Shown here piece by piece: positions 51,786 through 59,808 of a DNA stretch of 64,000 bases. This DNA is from CBDFKU01 sp965248975 (lineage in GTDB: Bacteria > Chloroflexota > Dehalococcoidia > Lucifugimonadales > JAGWBF01). Position numbers and translations under genes: made by a program. The notes under the pieces are model-generated. The model ran no database searches. It was not told the origin of the DNA and saw only the letters and a list, made by a program, of their open reading frames with translations. The stretch lies in assembly GCA_965248975.1 (NCBI GenBank), contig CBDFKU010000020.1, forward strand, positions 481,330 through 545,329, read 5' to 3'. Every line of letters begins with the position of its first letter. Within the stretch, counting starts at the first letter, position 1.

Positions 51786-52291
51786 CCGGTCTTCTGGCTA
51801 CCTTCGCCGTTCGCTTCGCCATCCCCCTCCGTAGAGCGAAGGGCGGTGAGCCTCTCCCTCACTACCCTCACCTGGCGTTCGCCCACCCCTGCTAGCTTGG
51901 CGATCTCCCGAACCGATAGACCCTCGTCGAGACGCGCGATGATGTCCTGGTTGCGGGCCCACCATCGCTGATCGCTAACCTCCTTGGCCTTGATCACGGC
52001 GTTGATGTTCCTGGTGGACCGTGCCACGCCCGCCCTGGGGTGTCTCTTTTTGGGTGCGTCTTCCGCATCTTGCGCTTGCGAGTTCGGTTCCGGTGGGTAC
52101 GACGAGAAGCAATCCCCGGGCGTCGAAGCAGGGCAGCTGTCCATGGATTCCGCCGGCGGGCTCCCTACGCCGACTCTGCGGGAGGAGTAGTAGTACTGGC
52201 CGCACTGCCAACATCTCAAGTCACCGTCGTCGTGGACCAGGTCTCCCCCGCACTTCTCGCAGCATTTGAGGTATCAGAACAGGACTTTCAT
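51782..52291 (-). CDS. Zinc-ribbon plus helix-turn-helix protein with in-frame TGA
   Basis: From an ATG at 52291 with CGGGAGG upstream, the frame reads MKVLF, then TGA (52276-52274), then YLKCCEKCGGDL, continuing as a CxxC/CxxC ribbon (LRCWQCGQYYYSS). A linker with KKRHPRAGVA follows, then a C-terminal helix-turn-helix (RLDEGLSVREIAKLAGVGERQVRVVRERL). The ribbon matches the intact paralogue at 46409, where the position of the stop is Gln. No good start lies between the stop and the first CxxC; a TTG at 52219 would delete half of the ribbon. It is probably a nonsense mutation or sequencing error in a DNA-binding regulator. Confidence 0.6.
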
Positions 52292-52459
52292 GTCAGACCT
52301 CCCGGGCTCTTCACAATTCCCTCGGGTTTCCTTCTGTATATATCTATTGAACAGCACCGCCAGGTTTTTATCTGTGAACTTGCGCACACTTGGAATGTGA
52401 AGTTTGACCGGGGATGCGCGTGATCTAAGACCCTCTGGAGATGGGGTCCCCCAAAAAAG

Positions 52460-52488
52460 AACTGCCCCCTGACTATCAGGGGGCAGTT
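52460..52488 (-). terminator. Intrinsic terminator of the DUF1326/asparaginase operon
   Basis: AACTGCCCCCTGA (52460-52472) and TCAGGGGGCAGTT (52476-52488) form 13 perfect pairs around CTA. On the minus strand the hairpin is followed by TCTTTTTTGGGG, a proper T-run. The rest of the gap 52292-52459 shows nothing definite. Confidence 0.85.
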
Positions 52489-52518
52489 TGTCGAACTATC
52501 GTCGTCCGGTGGCGACGT

Positions 52519-53160
52519 TCAGGGCCAGCGCCAGTCGAAGGAGGAGTAGTGGCCGTTTTTACCGGTGTTGTCCCAGCTCATGCCGTGGTCTGCATAAGTG
52601 CTGCTGGTGCCCCGCGCCAGGGCCAGCGTGGGGTTCACGGGGTGGGCCGTGTTGTGGATTCTCAGGGGCCGTACAGCGCGTCTGGTGGCTGTGATTCCCG
52701 CGACAGCGAAATCCATGACCTCGGGTATCGACACTCTGCGGGTGCAGCCCTTAGCCGAGTAGGTAATGGGGACGTACCTGGTGCCGAGGAAGCTCTCCGT
52801 GAGGCGCATCCACCGCTCCGCCGGCCCCCCCAGATCACCTGATAGGATCCTGCCGAGGGCCTCCCGCTGGCTTCGGTCGGCCCCCCGGTCGACGTATATG
52901 GCGGTGGTCCAGTTGCCCTCGCTCATGATACCCGGGGTGTAGCAGATCACGACGAAGTTCAGGCCGTCGAGGGAGATGCCGTTGAAGTCTCCCTCCCGGA
53001 TGTGGAACGCGAACCCCACGTCATAATGCCCTTCAGTGGGGACGGCCGCCGAGCCCAGGACGATGCAGGGGCACAGGACCTCGCAGTTGCAGTTCTCGAA
53101 GTAGTCGCCCTTCAGTTGCCACCTGTCGGTGGTCGAACCGTCAGCCTCGCCCGCCGTCAC
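52519..53160 (-). CDS. DUF1326 protein
   Basis: 213 residues of the DUF1326 family: WQLKGDYFENCNCEVLCPCI at the N-terminus contains the conserved cysteine cluster (CNCEVLCPC). GHYDVGFAFHIREGDFNGISLDGLN and YVDRGADRSQREALGRILSGDLGGP are the next conserved blocks. The family has no assigned function; the cysteines could bind metal. It follows the asparaginase-like gene by 2 bases and ends before the T-run terminator. Confidence 0.8.
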   Translation of the reverse strand: MTAGEADGSTTDRWQLKGDYFENCNCEVLCPCIVLGSAAVPTEGHYDVGFAFHIREGDFNGISLDGLNFVVICYTPGIMSEGNWTTAIYVDRGADRSQREALGRILSGDLGGPAERWMRLTESFLGTRYVPITYSAKGCTRRVSIPEVMDFAVAGITATRRAVRPLRIHNTAHPVNPTLALARGTSSTYADHGMSWDNTGKNGHYSSFDWRWP

Positions 53161-53162
53161 CT

Positions 53163-54170
53163 CTAATACTCGTAGAACATCTGCTGGATCTCACGGCGGT
53201 CCCGGGTGACGTTCAGAGCCAGCATCAATAGGACGCGAGCCTTCTGGGGCAAAAGGTTGTCGCAAACGATGAATCCCTGCTGTTCCTTCTGTGGGGTCAT
53301 CACCACCCGCCCGGCGGTGGACCTGGTAGCCAGCACCACGGGAATGCCGTCCTTCACCGCCTGCGCACCCGCCTCTTGGACCAGTGGGGGAAAGGTGCCG
53401 CCCCCGAACCCGGCCAGGACGAGCCCGTCGGAGCGGTTCCGGCGCACGGCGTCCACCAGCATCCCATCGGAACCACCGTAGGAGTAGACGATATCCACCC
53501 TGGGCAGCGAGCTGACACCCGCAATGTCGAAGGGAGTGGCCGTAGTATGTTTGCGGGTGGGTTCCCGGTAGAAGACCACCTGGTGGTCGGAGTCGGCGTA
53601 TCCCAGGAAGCCCAGCTCATTGGGACGGAAGGTCTCTACCCGAAAGGCGTTGGCCTTGGTCACCTCCCTGGCGCACTGTATCTCGTTGTTGAGCACCGTG
53701 AGCACTCCCTTGCCCCCGGCATGGGGTGCGGCGGCGATGCGTATGGCGTCCAGCAGGTTGAGGTCGGCATCGGTGCTCAATGCCGTTGGAGGGCGCATGG
53801 CGCCCGTCACCACCACCGGCTTCTCCGACTTGACCGTGAGATGAAGGAAGTAGGCCGTCTCTTCGAGAGTTGCCGTGCCATGGGTCACGACGACTCCGGC
53901 CACCTCGGCGTCCTCTCGGAATATCTGGTTGGCACGCTGGGCGATGCGGAGCCACTCGGGACCACCGATGGCGGTGCTGCCCACGCTGATAATGTCCTCT
54001 CCCTGCACCTGGGCGAAGTCGTTCACCTCGGGGACCCGGGCCAAGGACTCCTGGATGGTTATGTGATTACCCAACTCGGGATAGAGGATGAAGTCCAGGC
54101 GGTTGGGACCGATACCGGCGATGCTCCCGCCGGTGGCCAGGACCCTGACTTTCGGCAGCGGGCTTGCCAT
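53163..54170 (-). CDS. Asparaginase-family protein
   Basis: 335 residues of the type II asparaginase fold, with no signal peptide. The first catalytic threonine region reads LATGGSIAG (Thr13); the second reads VVVTHGTATLEETAYF (Thr96). The lysine of the triad may be in AREVTKANAF. The usual Asp after THGT is Ala100, so the classical Thr-Lys-Asp relay is incomplete. This may alter substrate or activity. VTGAMRPPTALSTDADLNLLDA and GFGGGTFPP are family blocks. It is in an operon with a small membrane protein upstream and DUF1326 downstream. Confidence 0.85.
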   Translation of the reverse strand: MASPLPKVRVLATGGSIAGIGPNRLDFILYPELGNHITIQESLARVPEVNDFAQVQGEDIISVGSTAIGGPEWLRIAQRANQIFREDAEVAGVVVTHGTATLEETAYFLHLTVKSEKPVVVTGAMRPPTALSTDADLNLLDAIRIAAAPHAGGKGVLTVLNNEIQCAREVTKANAFRVETFRPNELGFLGYADSDHQVVFYREPTRKHTTATPFDIAGVSSLPRVDIVYSYGGSDGMLVDAVRRNRSDGLVLAGFGGGTFPPLVQEAGAQAVKDGIPVVLATRSTAGRVVMTPQKEQQGFIVCDNLLPQKARVLLMLALNVTRDRREIQQMFYEY

Positions 54171-54173
54171 TGG

Positions 54174-54386
54174 CTACTCCTTCTTGCCGGCCTTCGATGC
54201 GACGTATTGGTCGGCCAGGACCACTATGGACAGTATTGCCAGGAGGGACCCCCCGGTGAACCAACCGGTCACTCCCAGCCTCCACTGGCGGTCGTCTATC
54301 CCGATGACGAGGCCGATGATCCCGCAGACCACGGCAAAAAGCATCAGCAATCGCGCAAGAGGTATTCTCCACTCCGCCATGTTCAT
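54174..54386 (-). CDS. Small two-pass membrane protein
   Basis: 70 residues starting MNMAEWRIPLARLLMLFAVV, with two hydrophobic segments (about 12-30 and 42-58) and a charged C-terminus (SKAGKKE). It starts the operon with the asparaginase-like gene, whose start lies 4 bases after this stop. It has no recognisable family and may be a membrane adaptor for its neighbours. Confidence 0.65.
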   Translation of the reverse strand: MNMAEWRIPLARLLMLFAVVCGIIGLVIGIDDRQWRLGVTGWFTGGSLLAILSIVVLADQYVASKAGKKE

Positions 54387-54472
54387 CTCCGTCCCCCTTC
54401 TTGTTCAGGCTAGGAAACGTTGGTTCATACTTTACCCCAGGCACCTGTCGGAGGCAAGTGGCGCGCATTCTG

Positions 54473-54501
54473 TTGACCGGGCCTACGCACGTCACTACAA
54501 T
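54473..54501 (+). promoter_or_regulatory. Promoter of the MBL-fold gene
   Basis: TTGACC (54473-54478), a 17-base spacer and TACAAT (54496-54501). The start near 54508 leaves about 36 bases including CGAGGAGG before the ATG at 54544. Confidence 0.65.
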
Positions 54502-54543
54502 GCAGGTATTCTCAAGCGGCCCTTGAGGTCGAGGAGGTCGGAC

Positions 54544-55380
54544 ATGGCGACTGAGCGGGTGACCATAGGCAACGTGGAGATCACCTCGTTCACCGACGGC
54601 GCCATGGTGGTCGACCCTTGCTGGTTCTACCCCAGCGTGTCCCCCGAGTCGTGGCGGGTCCACGAGAGCACTCTCACTTCCGACGGCAAGGCCAGCTTCA
54701 ACCTGGGGTCGTTTCTGGTCCGCTCCGAGGGCCGCACCATCCTGGTGGACACGGGGATGGGGGCGAGGCCGGCCGATGCCCCCGAGACGCCCTGGGGAGA
54801 CCTCCTGGACAACCTCGAGGTCGGTGGCGTGGACCCGGCGGACATAGACACGGTGTTCATGACCCACCTGCACCTGGACCACGTGGGCTGGAACCTGCTT
54901 TCCCAAGATGGGAAGTATCGGCCCACCTTCCCCCGGGCCCGCTACTGGGCCAGCAAAGGGGACTGGGACTACTTCAGCCGGCCCAGCGCACTGGAGGCGA
55001 ACCCCAGCACCCGAAAGTGCGTCCTCCCCCTGGAGGAGCTAGGGGTGCTGGAGTTGTTCGACGGGGAACAGGCCCTGACCGGCGAGCTGACCACGCTGCC
55101 CACCCCGGGCCACACTCCGGGACACATGAGCGTCCTGATCTCCTCTCAGGGAGAAAAGGGGCTAATTCTGGGCGACGCCGCCCATCACGTCGTGCAGGTG
55201 GAGCACACCGACTGGTCCTCCCGGGCCGACGTCGACGTCGAGCAGGCCCAGGCGACCCGGAAGGCCTTGATGGAGAGACTGGAGCGAGAGGGGTTATTGG
55301 TGGCGTCGGGCCACTTCCCTGCGCCGGGCTTCGGCCGGGTGGTTCGCCTCGAGGGGCGCAGGTTCTGGCAGGGGCTTTAG
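54544..55380 (+). CDS. Metallo-beta-lactamase-fold hydrolase
   Basis: 278 residues from ATG 54544. The zinc site is visible: THLHLDHVGWN (HxHxDH), PTPGHTPGHMSV, ILGDAAHHVV and the late SGHFPAPGFG. Insertions such as RPTFPRARYWASKGDWDYF are typical of the lactonase-like/quorum-quenching-like branch, but the substrate is not determinable. It is cytoplasmic and transcribed alone. Confidence 0.87.
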   Translation: MATERVTIGNVEITSFTDGAMVVDPCWFYPSVSPESWRVHESTLTSDGKASFNLGSFLVRSEGRTILVDTGMGARPADAPETPWGDLLDNLEVGGVDPADIDTVFMTHLHLDHVGWNLLSQDGKYRPTFPRARYWASKGDWDYFSRPSALEANPSTRKCVLPLEELGVLELFDGEQALTGELTTLPTPGHTPGHMSVLISSQGEKGLILGDAAHHVVQVEHTDWSSRADVDVEQAQATRKALMERLEREGLLVASGHFPAPGFGRVVRLEGRRFWQGL

Positions 55381-55424
55381 GGCAGAGCAGGGTCGACTTT
55401 AGTAGAGGAAGAGGGTATACTTAT

Positions 55425-55508
55425 ATGAGAAAAGTAGCCACAATTGAAGAGGCCGCCTCGCCAAAGGAAGCCTGGGCTAATTACGGGTGGACTCTGAGGT
55501 CCGCTTAA
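55425..55508 (+). CDS. Possible 27-residue peptide
   Basis: ATG 55425 opens MRKVATIEEAASPKEAWANY and ends GWTLRSA after 27 codons, with GAGGAAGAGGG upstream. It may be a remnant of an antitoxin-type DNA-binding protein or chance. It lies between the MBL gene and the Panacea gene. Confidence 0.25.
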   Translation: MRKVATIEEAASPKEAWANYGWTLRSA

Positions 55509-55568
55509 TCTCAGTATACACCCTAGTTGGCGTTCTGTCAACGAACCAAGGTGTAGGGGAGGGCATCG

Positions 55569-56102
55569 GTGAAAGCCGAAGCGTACGACCCAATCAAAAT
55601 GCAGGCGGCGATAGTGTTCTTTTGTGACCGGATTAGAAATGGAACCCTTGGCCGAACCAAACTAGCTAAACTATTGTACTTTCTAGACTTTGACCATTTT
55701 GAGCAGTTTGACTCGCCGGTCACCGGTGCTGAGTACGTCCACTACTCCAAGGGGCCGTATCCTAAGCAGATGTTGCAAGAACTTAGACAGATGTCTGGAA
55801 CCGTAAAAGAAGTACAGGAGCAGGTAGGTCCTTACGTCCAATATGCCTATTCACTCCAGCCTGGGGTAATGCCCGATTTCCGGGGATTCAAGCCGAGCGA
55901 ATTGTCAGTAATGCTTCAGGTAGCGGACAAATGGGAGAAGCAGACTGCGACCGAGTTAGTCGCGGCAACCCATGGGGAAGCACCTTGGATAGCTACGGCT
56001 GACGGTGAAAATATTCCTTATGCGTACGCGTATTACCGGCGTAAGTTCGAGGCGGCGCCGGACAGTGAGGAGGAGACCTCGCCATTAATCAGTATAGGCT
56101 GA
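55569..56102 (+). CDS. Panacea-domain (DUF4065/SocA-like) antitoxin
   Basis: 177 residues from GTG 55569. IVFFCDRIRNGTLGRTKLAKLLYFLDFDHF followed by VTGAEYVHYSKGPYPKQMLQEL is the hallmark of the Panacea/SocA domain. This domain is an antitoxin module known to pair with many unrelated toxins. The surrounding DNA is visibly richer in A+T than its neighbours, suggesting transfer. The likely partner toxin at 56085-56423 is on the opposite strand and overlaps its 3' end by 18 bases, rather than following it. Confidence 0.85.
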   Translation: MKAEAYDPIKMQAAIVFFCDRIRNGTLGRTKLAKLLYFLDFDHFEQFDSPVTGAEYVHYSKGPYPKQMLQELRQMSGTVKEVQEQVGPYVQYAYSLQPGVMPDFRGFKPSELSVMLQVADKWEKQTATELVAATHGEAPWIATADGENIPYAYAYYRRKFEAAPDSEEETSPLISIG

Positions 56103-56423
56103 TAGACGGTTCTTCACTACCTGTCTGATGCGTTGTTCGTTTTCTCTCTGATGCTGAGTATATACATGCAAGAGAATGTACTTTTCTGGCTCCTCCAACC
56201 ACCAAACACGGAATCCCCCTGATTTGCCGCTTCTGAGATCGCGACTTATCGCCCGGCCCTTCCCCACGCTTTTATCACCGAAACCACCTATCCGCACAGC
56301 TTGAAGACTATGCGTAAGTTCAGCTTTGAGTAGGCGCTCCGCAGCTTCCAAGTCTTGATTTGCGTGAGGATACTTCCTGGACATGCGCTCAATATCCCTA
56401 TCAAATTTGGAGGCCACGACCAT
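56085..56423 (-). CDS. RelE/HigB-like toxin candidate
   Basis: About 112 residues from ATG 56423 (or GTG 56417). SKFDRDIERMSRKYPHANQDL, then VRIGGFGDKSVGKGRAISRDL, SGKSGGFRVWWLEEPEKYILLHVYTQ and a basic C-terminal helix fit RelE-superfamily mRNA interferases that carry a GKSGGFR strand. The frame extends to 56609, but that part is the shadow of the nitroreductase gene. It is convergent with the Panacea gene. Its start codon overlaps the oppositely oriented nitroreductase start. Confidence 0.7.
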   Translation of the reverse strand: MVVASKFDRDIERMSRKYPHANQDLEAAERLLKAELTHSLQAVRIGGFGDKSVGKGRAISRDLRSGKSGGFRVWWLEEPEKYILLHVYTQHQRENEQRIRQVVKNRLSAYTD

Positions 56424-56922
56424 GGACGTGTACCAGTGCATCAGGAGCCGGGTGGCGGTCAAAGCCTTCAGGCCCGACCCGGTCCCGGAGCGCGTCGTCA
56501 AGAAGATCCTGCGGGCGGGGCGCTGGGCTCCCAGCCAGAGGAACCGCCAGCCGTGGCACTTCATCGTCGTTAGGGAAAGGGATATCCTGGAGCGGCTGGC
56601 GTCCCTCACCTCCAGCGGGGCTTACATCGCCCAGGCGCCCCTCGCCATCGCCATCGCGATGGAGGACGCCCGCATGCCCCAGTTCGACGCCGGCAGGCTC
56701 ATCGAGAACATGCTGCTGGTGGCTTGGAGCGAAGGAGTGGGCACCTCCTTCGTGGGAGGCTTCGACCGCGACGGGGCCAAGGCGCTGCTAGGGGTGCCCG
56801 AGGCCATGGAGTTAATCACCGCCATGCCCTTCGGCTACCCCACCGATGAGTCCGTGTCCCACGGAAAGAGGCGGAAACCCCTGGCCGAGACCACCCACCT
56901 TGAGCGGTTCGGGGAGATGTAG
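56422..56922 (+). CDS. Nitroreductase-family flavoprotein
   Basis: 166 residues from ATG 56422 with GGAGG upstream. DVYQCIRSRVAVKAFRPDPV is the FMN-binding N-terminus; AGRWAPSQRNRQPWHFIVV and the later ENMLLVAWSEGVGTSFVGG are family blocks. The C-terminus MPFGYPTDES is typical. It reduces substrates with NAD(P)H through FMN; the substrate is unknown. Its 5' end lies inside the A+T-rich toxin region, so its promoter must be within that gene. Confidence 0.87.
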   Translation: MDVYQCIRSRVAVKAFRPDPVPERVVKKILRAGRWAPSQRNRQPWHFIVVRERDILERLASLTSSGAYIAQAPLAIAIAMEDARMPQFDAGRLIENMLLVAWSEGVGTSFVGGFDRDGAKALLGVPEAMELITAMPFGYPTDESVSHGKRRKPLAETTHLERFGEM

Positions 56923-56953
56923 ACCGACGTCTAGGTCTGGGGCCCCATGCGAC

Positions 56954-57841
56954 TTACTGCGCCGGCATGTGCTCCCCGTACCACTCCAGTGCCGCTGCCA
57001 TCACCTCGCTGAAGGCAGGCTCCTGGTACACCTCGTAGTGGCCATACCCCTTGAGCACCACCAGCTTCTTGGGCTCCCCAGCCCGAATGTATAGCTCCCC
57101 CGACTCCTCCGGAAGCACCAGGCGGTCGTTGTCGGTGGTAATGAAGAGGATGGGCCGGGGCGAAACCCTGTCAACGATCCACTCCGGGTTGAAGCCGAGC
57201 GTATCGTCTACGTATTCCAAGGGGATAGTGTTCACGGCCGCCGGGTTCTTGCGGCGGGCCTCAGCCGACAGTAGGGCCGACTGGCGGTCCGGCAGCAGGA
57301 TTTCGTCCCGGTCGACCATCTCCGATTCCCCGGTGGTGGCCCTTCTCTCCCGATCGACCCGGGAGCGCTCCAGCAGGTCGTACCACTCATCCGTCCTGCG
57401 CACCCTGCTCATCCAGCGGGCGCCGTTGCCCACTCCCACCACGCTGGCGACGCATCGGATTCGCGGATCCACGGCTCCGACCCAGGTAACGATGGACCCG
57501 CCGTAGCTGGTGCCGAAGAGGCCTATCTTCTCGGCGTTCACCTCGGGCTGCAGCCCCATGTAGGTCACGGCGGCCTGCACGTCGGCTACGCGGCTGTAGG
57601 GCGCCAGACGGTTGCGGGGGCCCTCGCTTTCTCCCCAACCCTTGTAATCGAAGGTCATGGCCACGTATCCGGCTCGGTTCAGGGCCCGGGCGTTGTCCGG
57701 AAGGAACAGGTCCTTCACCCCGGTATAGCCGTGGCAGAGAAGCACGGCCCCGCGCCTCTCACCGGAGGACAGGCCGTCAGGTGTGTAGATATCGCCCTGT
57801 AGTTTGACCCCTTCGCTGTAAAGCTCTACAGATCGTTTCAC
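56954..57841 (-). CDS. Alpha/beta hydrolase (dienelactone-hydrolase/X-Pro peptidase-like)
   Basis: 295 residues. LLCHGYTGVKDLFLPDNARAL is the oxyanion region, GLFGTSYGGSIVTWVGA the nucleophile elbow, ITTDNDRLVLPEESGELY contains the acid and GYGHYEVY the histidine. The middle RVRRTDEWYDLLERSRVDRE forms a lid. It probably acts on an ester or peptide substrate. GGGAGG precedes the start, and an extended -10 lies at 57868-57876. Confidence 0.85.
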   Translation of the reverse strand: MKRSVELYSEGVKLQGDIYTPDGLSSGERRGAVLLCHGYTGVKDLFLPDNARALNRAGYVAMTFDYKGWGESEGPRNRLAPYSRVADVQAAVTYMGLQPEVNAEKIGLFGTSYGGSIVTWVGAVDPRIRCVASVVGVGNGARWMSRVRRTDEWYDLLERSRVDRERRATTGESEMVDRDEILLPDRQSALLSAEARRKNPAAVNTIPLEYVDDTLGFNPEWIVDRVSPRPILFITTDNDRLVLPEESGELYIRAGEPKKLVVLKGYGHYEVYQEPAFSEVMAAALEWYGEHMPAQ

Positions 57842-57867
57842 GCCGAAGCCTCCCAGTTTTGTGGCGT

Positions 57868-57876
57868 ATTATAGCA
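57868..57876 (-). promoter_or_regulatory. Promoter of the 57841 hydrolase gene
   Basis: Minus-strand TGCTATAAT, the same extended -10 as at proB, fmt and rrf2. The start would be near 57861. Confidence 0.55.
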
Positions 57877-57990
57877 TTGATGGACGGAAAATCGCGCCGT
57901 AGGGAGCTCTCGCGGCGTCCGGAGTACGATGGCCGCAACTCAAGCCGGCAAGGGGTTGCAAAAAGGCTTCCAGGCTGGCAAGATGGGGTC

Positions 57991-58869
57991 ATGAGGATAG
58001 GGGCGTTCGAGGTAAAGGAGCCGCTGCCGGAGCTGAAGGACCCTCATGCCCTGGCCATCCTTAGGCCCTGGGTCAACGTGGGGAGGGTCGGGACCCAGGT
58101 GCTCTCCCGGCTGGAGCGTTACCTGGGGTCCCAGGAACTGGGAGAGTTGGCCAAACCGGGGACCTTCTTCGATTTCACCCGGTACCGTCCGCAGTCTCGC
58201 CTTGTGAACGACGAGCGGCAGATGACCATCCCCAACAGCACCATCAGCTATGCCACCAGGGAGGACCCCCCCGACCTGCTGTTCCTCAATCTGCGAGAGC
58301 CCCATGCCTTCGGCGAGGATTACGTCGATTCCATCCTGAACGTGTTCAAGGCGCTGGGCGTGAAGCGGTACTGCCTCATCGGGGGCATGTATGACGTCGT
58401 CCCTCACACCAGGCCCCTGCTGGTTTCGGGCTCTGCGGGAGGACAGGATGCCCAGAAGGAGGTAAAGCGGGCCCGAATGCAGTCCAGCGGCTATCAGGGC
58501 CCCACCAGCATCACCGCCGTGATCACCCAGGAAGCGGCAAAGCTGGGCATCGAGCACTTGACTTTCGTGGTGCACCTGCCGCAGTACGTACAACTGGAAG
58601 AGGACTACGCCGGCGCCGCCCGGCTGACGGAGCTGCTCTGCTCCATATACGATCTCCCGCCCAATCTGGCCGACAACGACCGGGGCAAGCGGCAGTACCA
58701 GGAGCTGACGGCGGCTGTCGAGCAAAACTCCGAGCTGAAGGGAGTCTTGGAGCAACTGGAGTCCCAGTACGACAGCCGGCAGAAGGCCCAGGAAGAACCT
58801 ACCCCGCCCCTGTCTCCAGAGGTCGAGAAGTTCCTACGGGAGCTCGACCAGGATACCGACGACGAATAG
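57991..58869 (+). CDS. PAC2-family protein
   Basis: 292 residues from ATG 57991; an ATG at 57880 is also open but overlaps the divergent promoter. ALAILRPWVNVGRVGTQVLSRL, PPDLLFLNLREPHAFGEDY, VKRYCLIGGMYDVVPHTRPL and QGPTSITAVITQEA follow the PAC2 (proteasome-assembly-chaperone-like) fold. The C-terminal 40 residues are charged and probably disordered. The role of bacterial PAC2 proteins is unclear; no proteasome genes are nearby. Confidence 0.8.
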   Translation: MRIGAFEVKEPLPELKDPHALAILRPWVNVGRVGTQVLSRLERYLGSQELGELAKPGTFFDFTRYRPQSRLVNDERQMTIPNSTISYATREDPPDLLFLNLREPHAFGEDYVDSILNVFKALGVKRYCLIGGMYDVVPHTRPLLVSGSAGGQDAQKEVKRARMQSSGYQGPTSITAVITQEAAKLGIEHLTFVVHLPQYVQLEEDYAGAARLTELLCSIYDLPPNLADNDRGKRQYQELTAAVEQNSELKGVLEQLESQYDSRQKAQEEPTPPLSPEVEKFLRELDQDTDDE

Positions 58870-58917
58870 CGCCCGGGCGCTGCGCCGCCCGTCCCAAGCC
58901 CAAGACGTCTCGCTACT

Positions 58918-59784
58918 CTACTTCGTAGCCTCCGTGTACCAGTCCAGGATCTCGCTGCCCGTCATGAACACTACCCCTTCGTGGCGCTTGAAGTACTCGA
59001 AGGCCTGGTCGTAGTACCTTATGCGGTGGGGCACGCCGGTGATGTATGGGTGGGTGGAGACGGCCATTACTCGCGAGCTCTCGGCCCCTTCCCGATACAT
59101 GGTGTCGAACTGGTCCCTGCACCGGTTGAAGATCTCCGGTGAGGGATGGTTCTGGATCAGGTACATGGGTATGTCGTTAATCTCCAGGGTATAGGGTATG
59201 GAGATCAGGCTGCCTTTCTTCACCTTCATCGGGTAGGGTTGATCGTCGTTGACCCAGTCGCAGACGTACTCGATGCCCTCCTCGGCCAGGATATCGGGGG
59301 TGTCGAAGGTCTCCGCCAGGCCCGGGCCCATCCAGCCCCTTGGAGCCTTGCCAGAGGTCTCCTTGATTAGCTGGATGGTCCTCCTGATCACGTCTCCCTC
59401 ATCCTCTTCCAGATTCATGGCCCGCTGCACGAACCCATGCCCGATAATCTCCCACCCGCTCTTGAGACTCTCCTCGACGATCTTTGGGTAGGACTTGCAA
59501 ATGGAGGCGTTGAGGCTGAGGCTCGCCCTTATACCGTGCCGGTCCAGCACCTCCTTCATCCGCCAGAAGCCTACCCGGAGCCCGTAGTCGAACCAGCTGA
59601 AGTTGGCGATATCTGGCACCACCGTCACTCCCTGGGGTGCGGGTATGACGGTGCGGGCCATCGGTGCGTTGATGTCCCACTCCTCCACGTTGACGATGGG
59701 GAACACCGCAACCCGGGCGCCGCCCGGCAGCTTGAAGGGCTTGCGGTCGGGCATGGGGCTATATTCTGCTCTAGGATTGCTCAA
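58918..59784 (-). CDS. Polysaccharide-deacetylase-like (PuuE/allantoinase type) protein
   Basis: 288 residues of the carbohydrate esterase 4 fold. RVAVFPIVNVEEWDINAPM, DYGLRVGFWRMKEVLDRHGIRASLSLNA, and GWEIIGHGFVQRAMNLEED contain the likely metal residues. PRGWMGPGLAETFDTPDILAEEGIEYV and VMAVSTHPYITGVPHRI follow. These blocks match the cytoplasmic PuuE-like branch acting on small amides such as allantoin rather than secreted chitin deacetylases. There is no signal peptide. It is co-directional with the HbpS-like gene upstream. Confidence 0.8.
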   Translation of the reverse strand: MSNPRAEYSPMPDRKPFKLPGGARVAVFPIVNVEEWDINAPMARTVIPAPQGVTVVPDIANFSWFDYGLRVGFWRMKEVLDRHGIRASLSLNASICKSYPKIVEESLKSGWEIIGHGFVQRAMNLEEDEGDVIRRTIQLIKETSGKAPRGWMGPGLAETFDTPDILAEEGIEYVCDWVNDDQPYPMKVKKGSLISIPYTLEINDIPMYLIQNHPSPEIFNRCRDQFDTMYREGAESSRVMAVSTHPYITGVPHRIRYYDQAFEYFKRHEGVVFMTGSEILDWYTEATK

Positions 59785-59808
59785 CCGTGCTCCTTTCCGG
59801 TGCGTCTT

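Noticed and set aside
52274..52276. Selenocysteine at the in-frame TGA
   Set aside because: The paralogue has Gln rather than Cys at this position and no SECIS-like hairpin is evident just after the codon.
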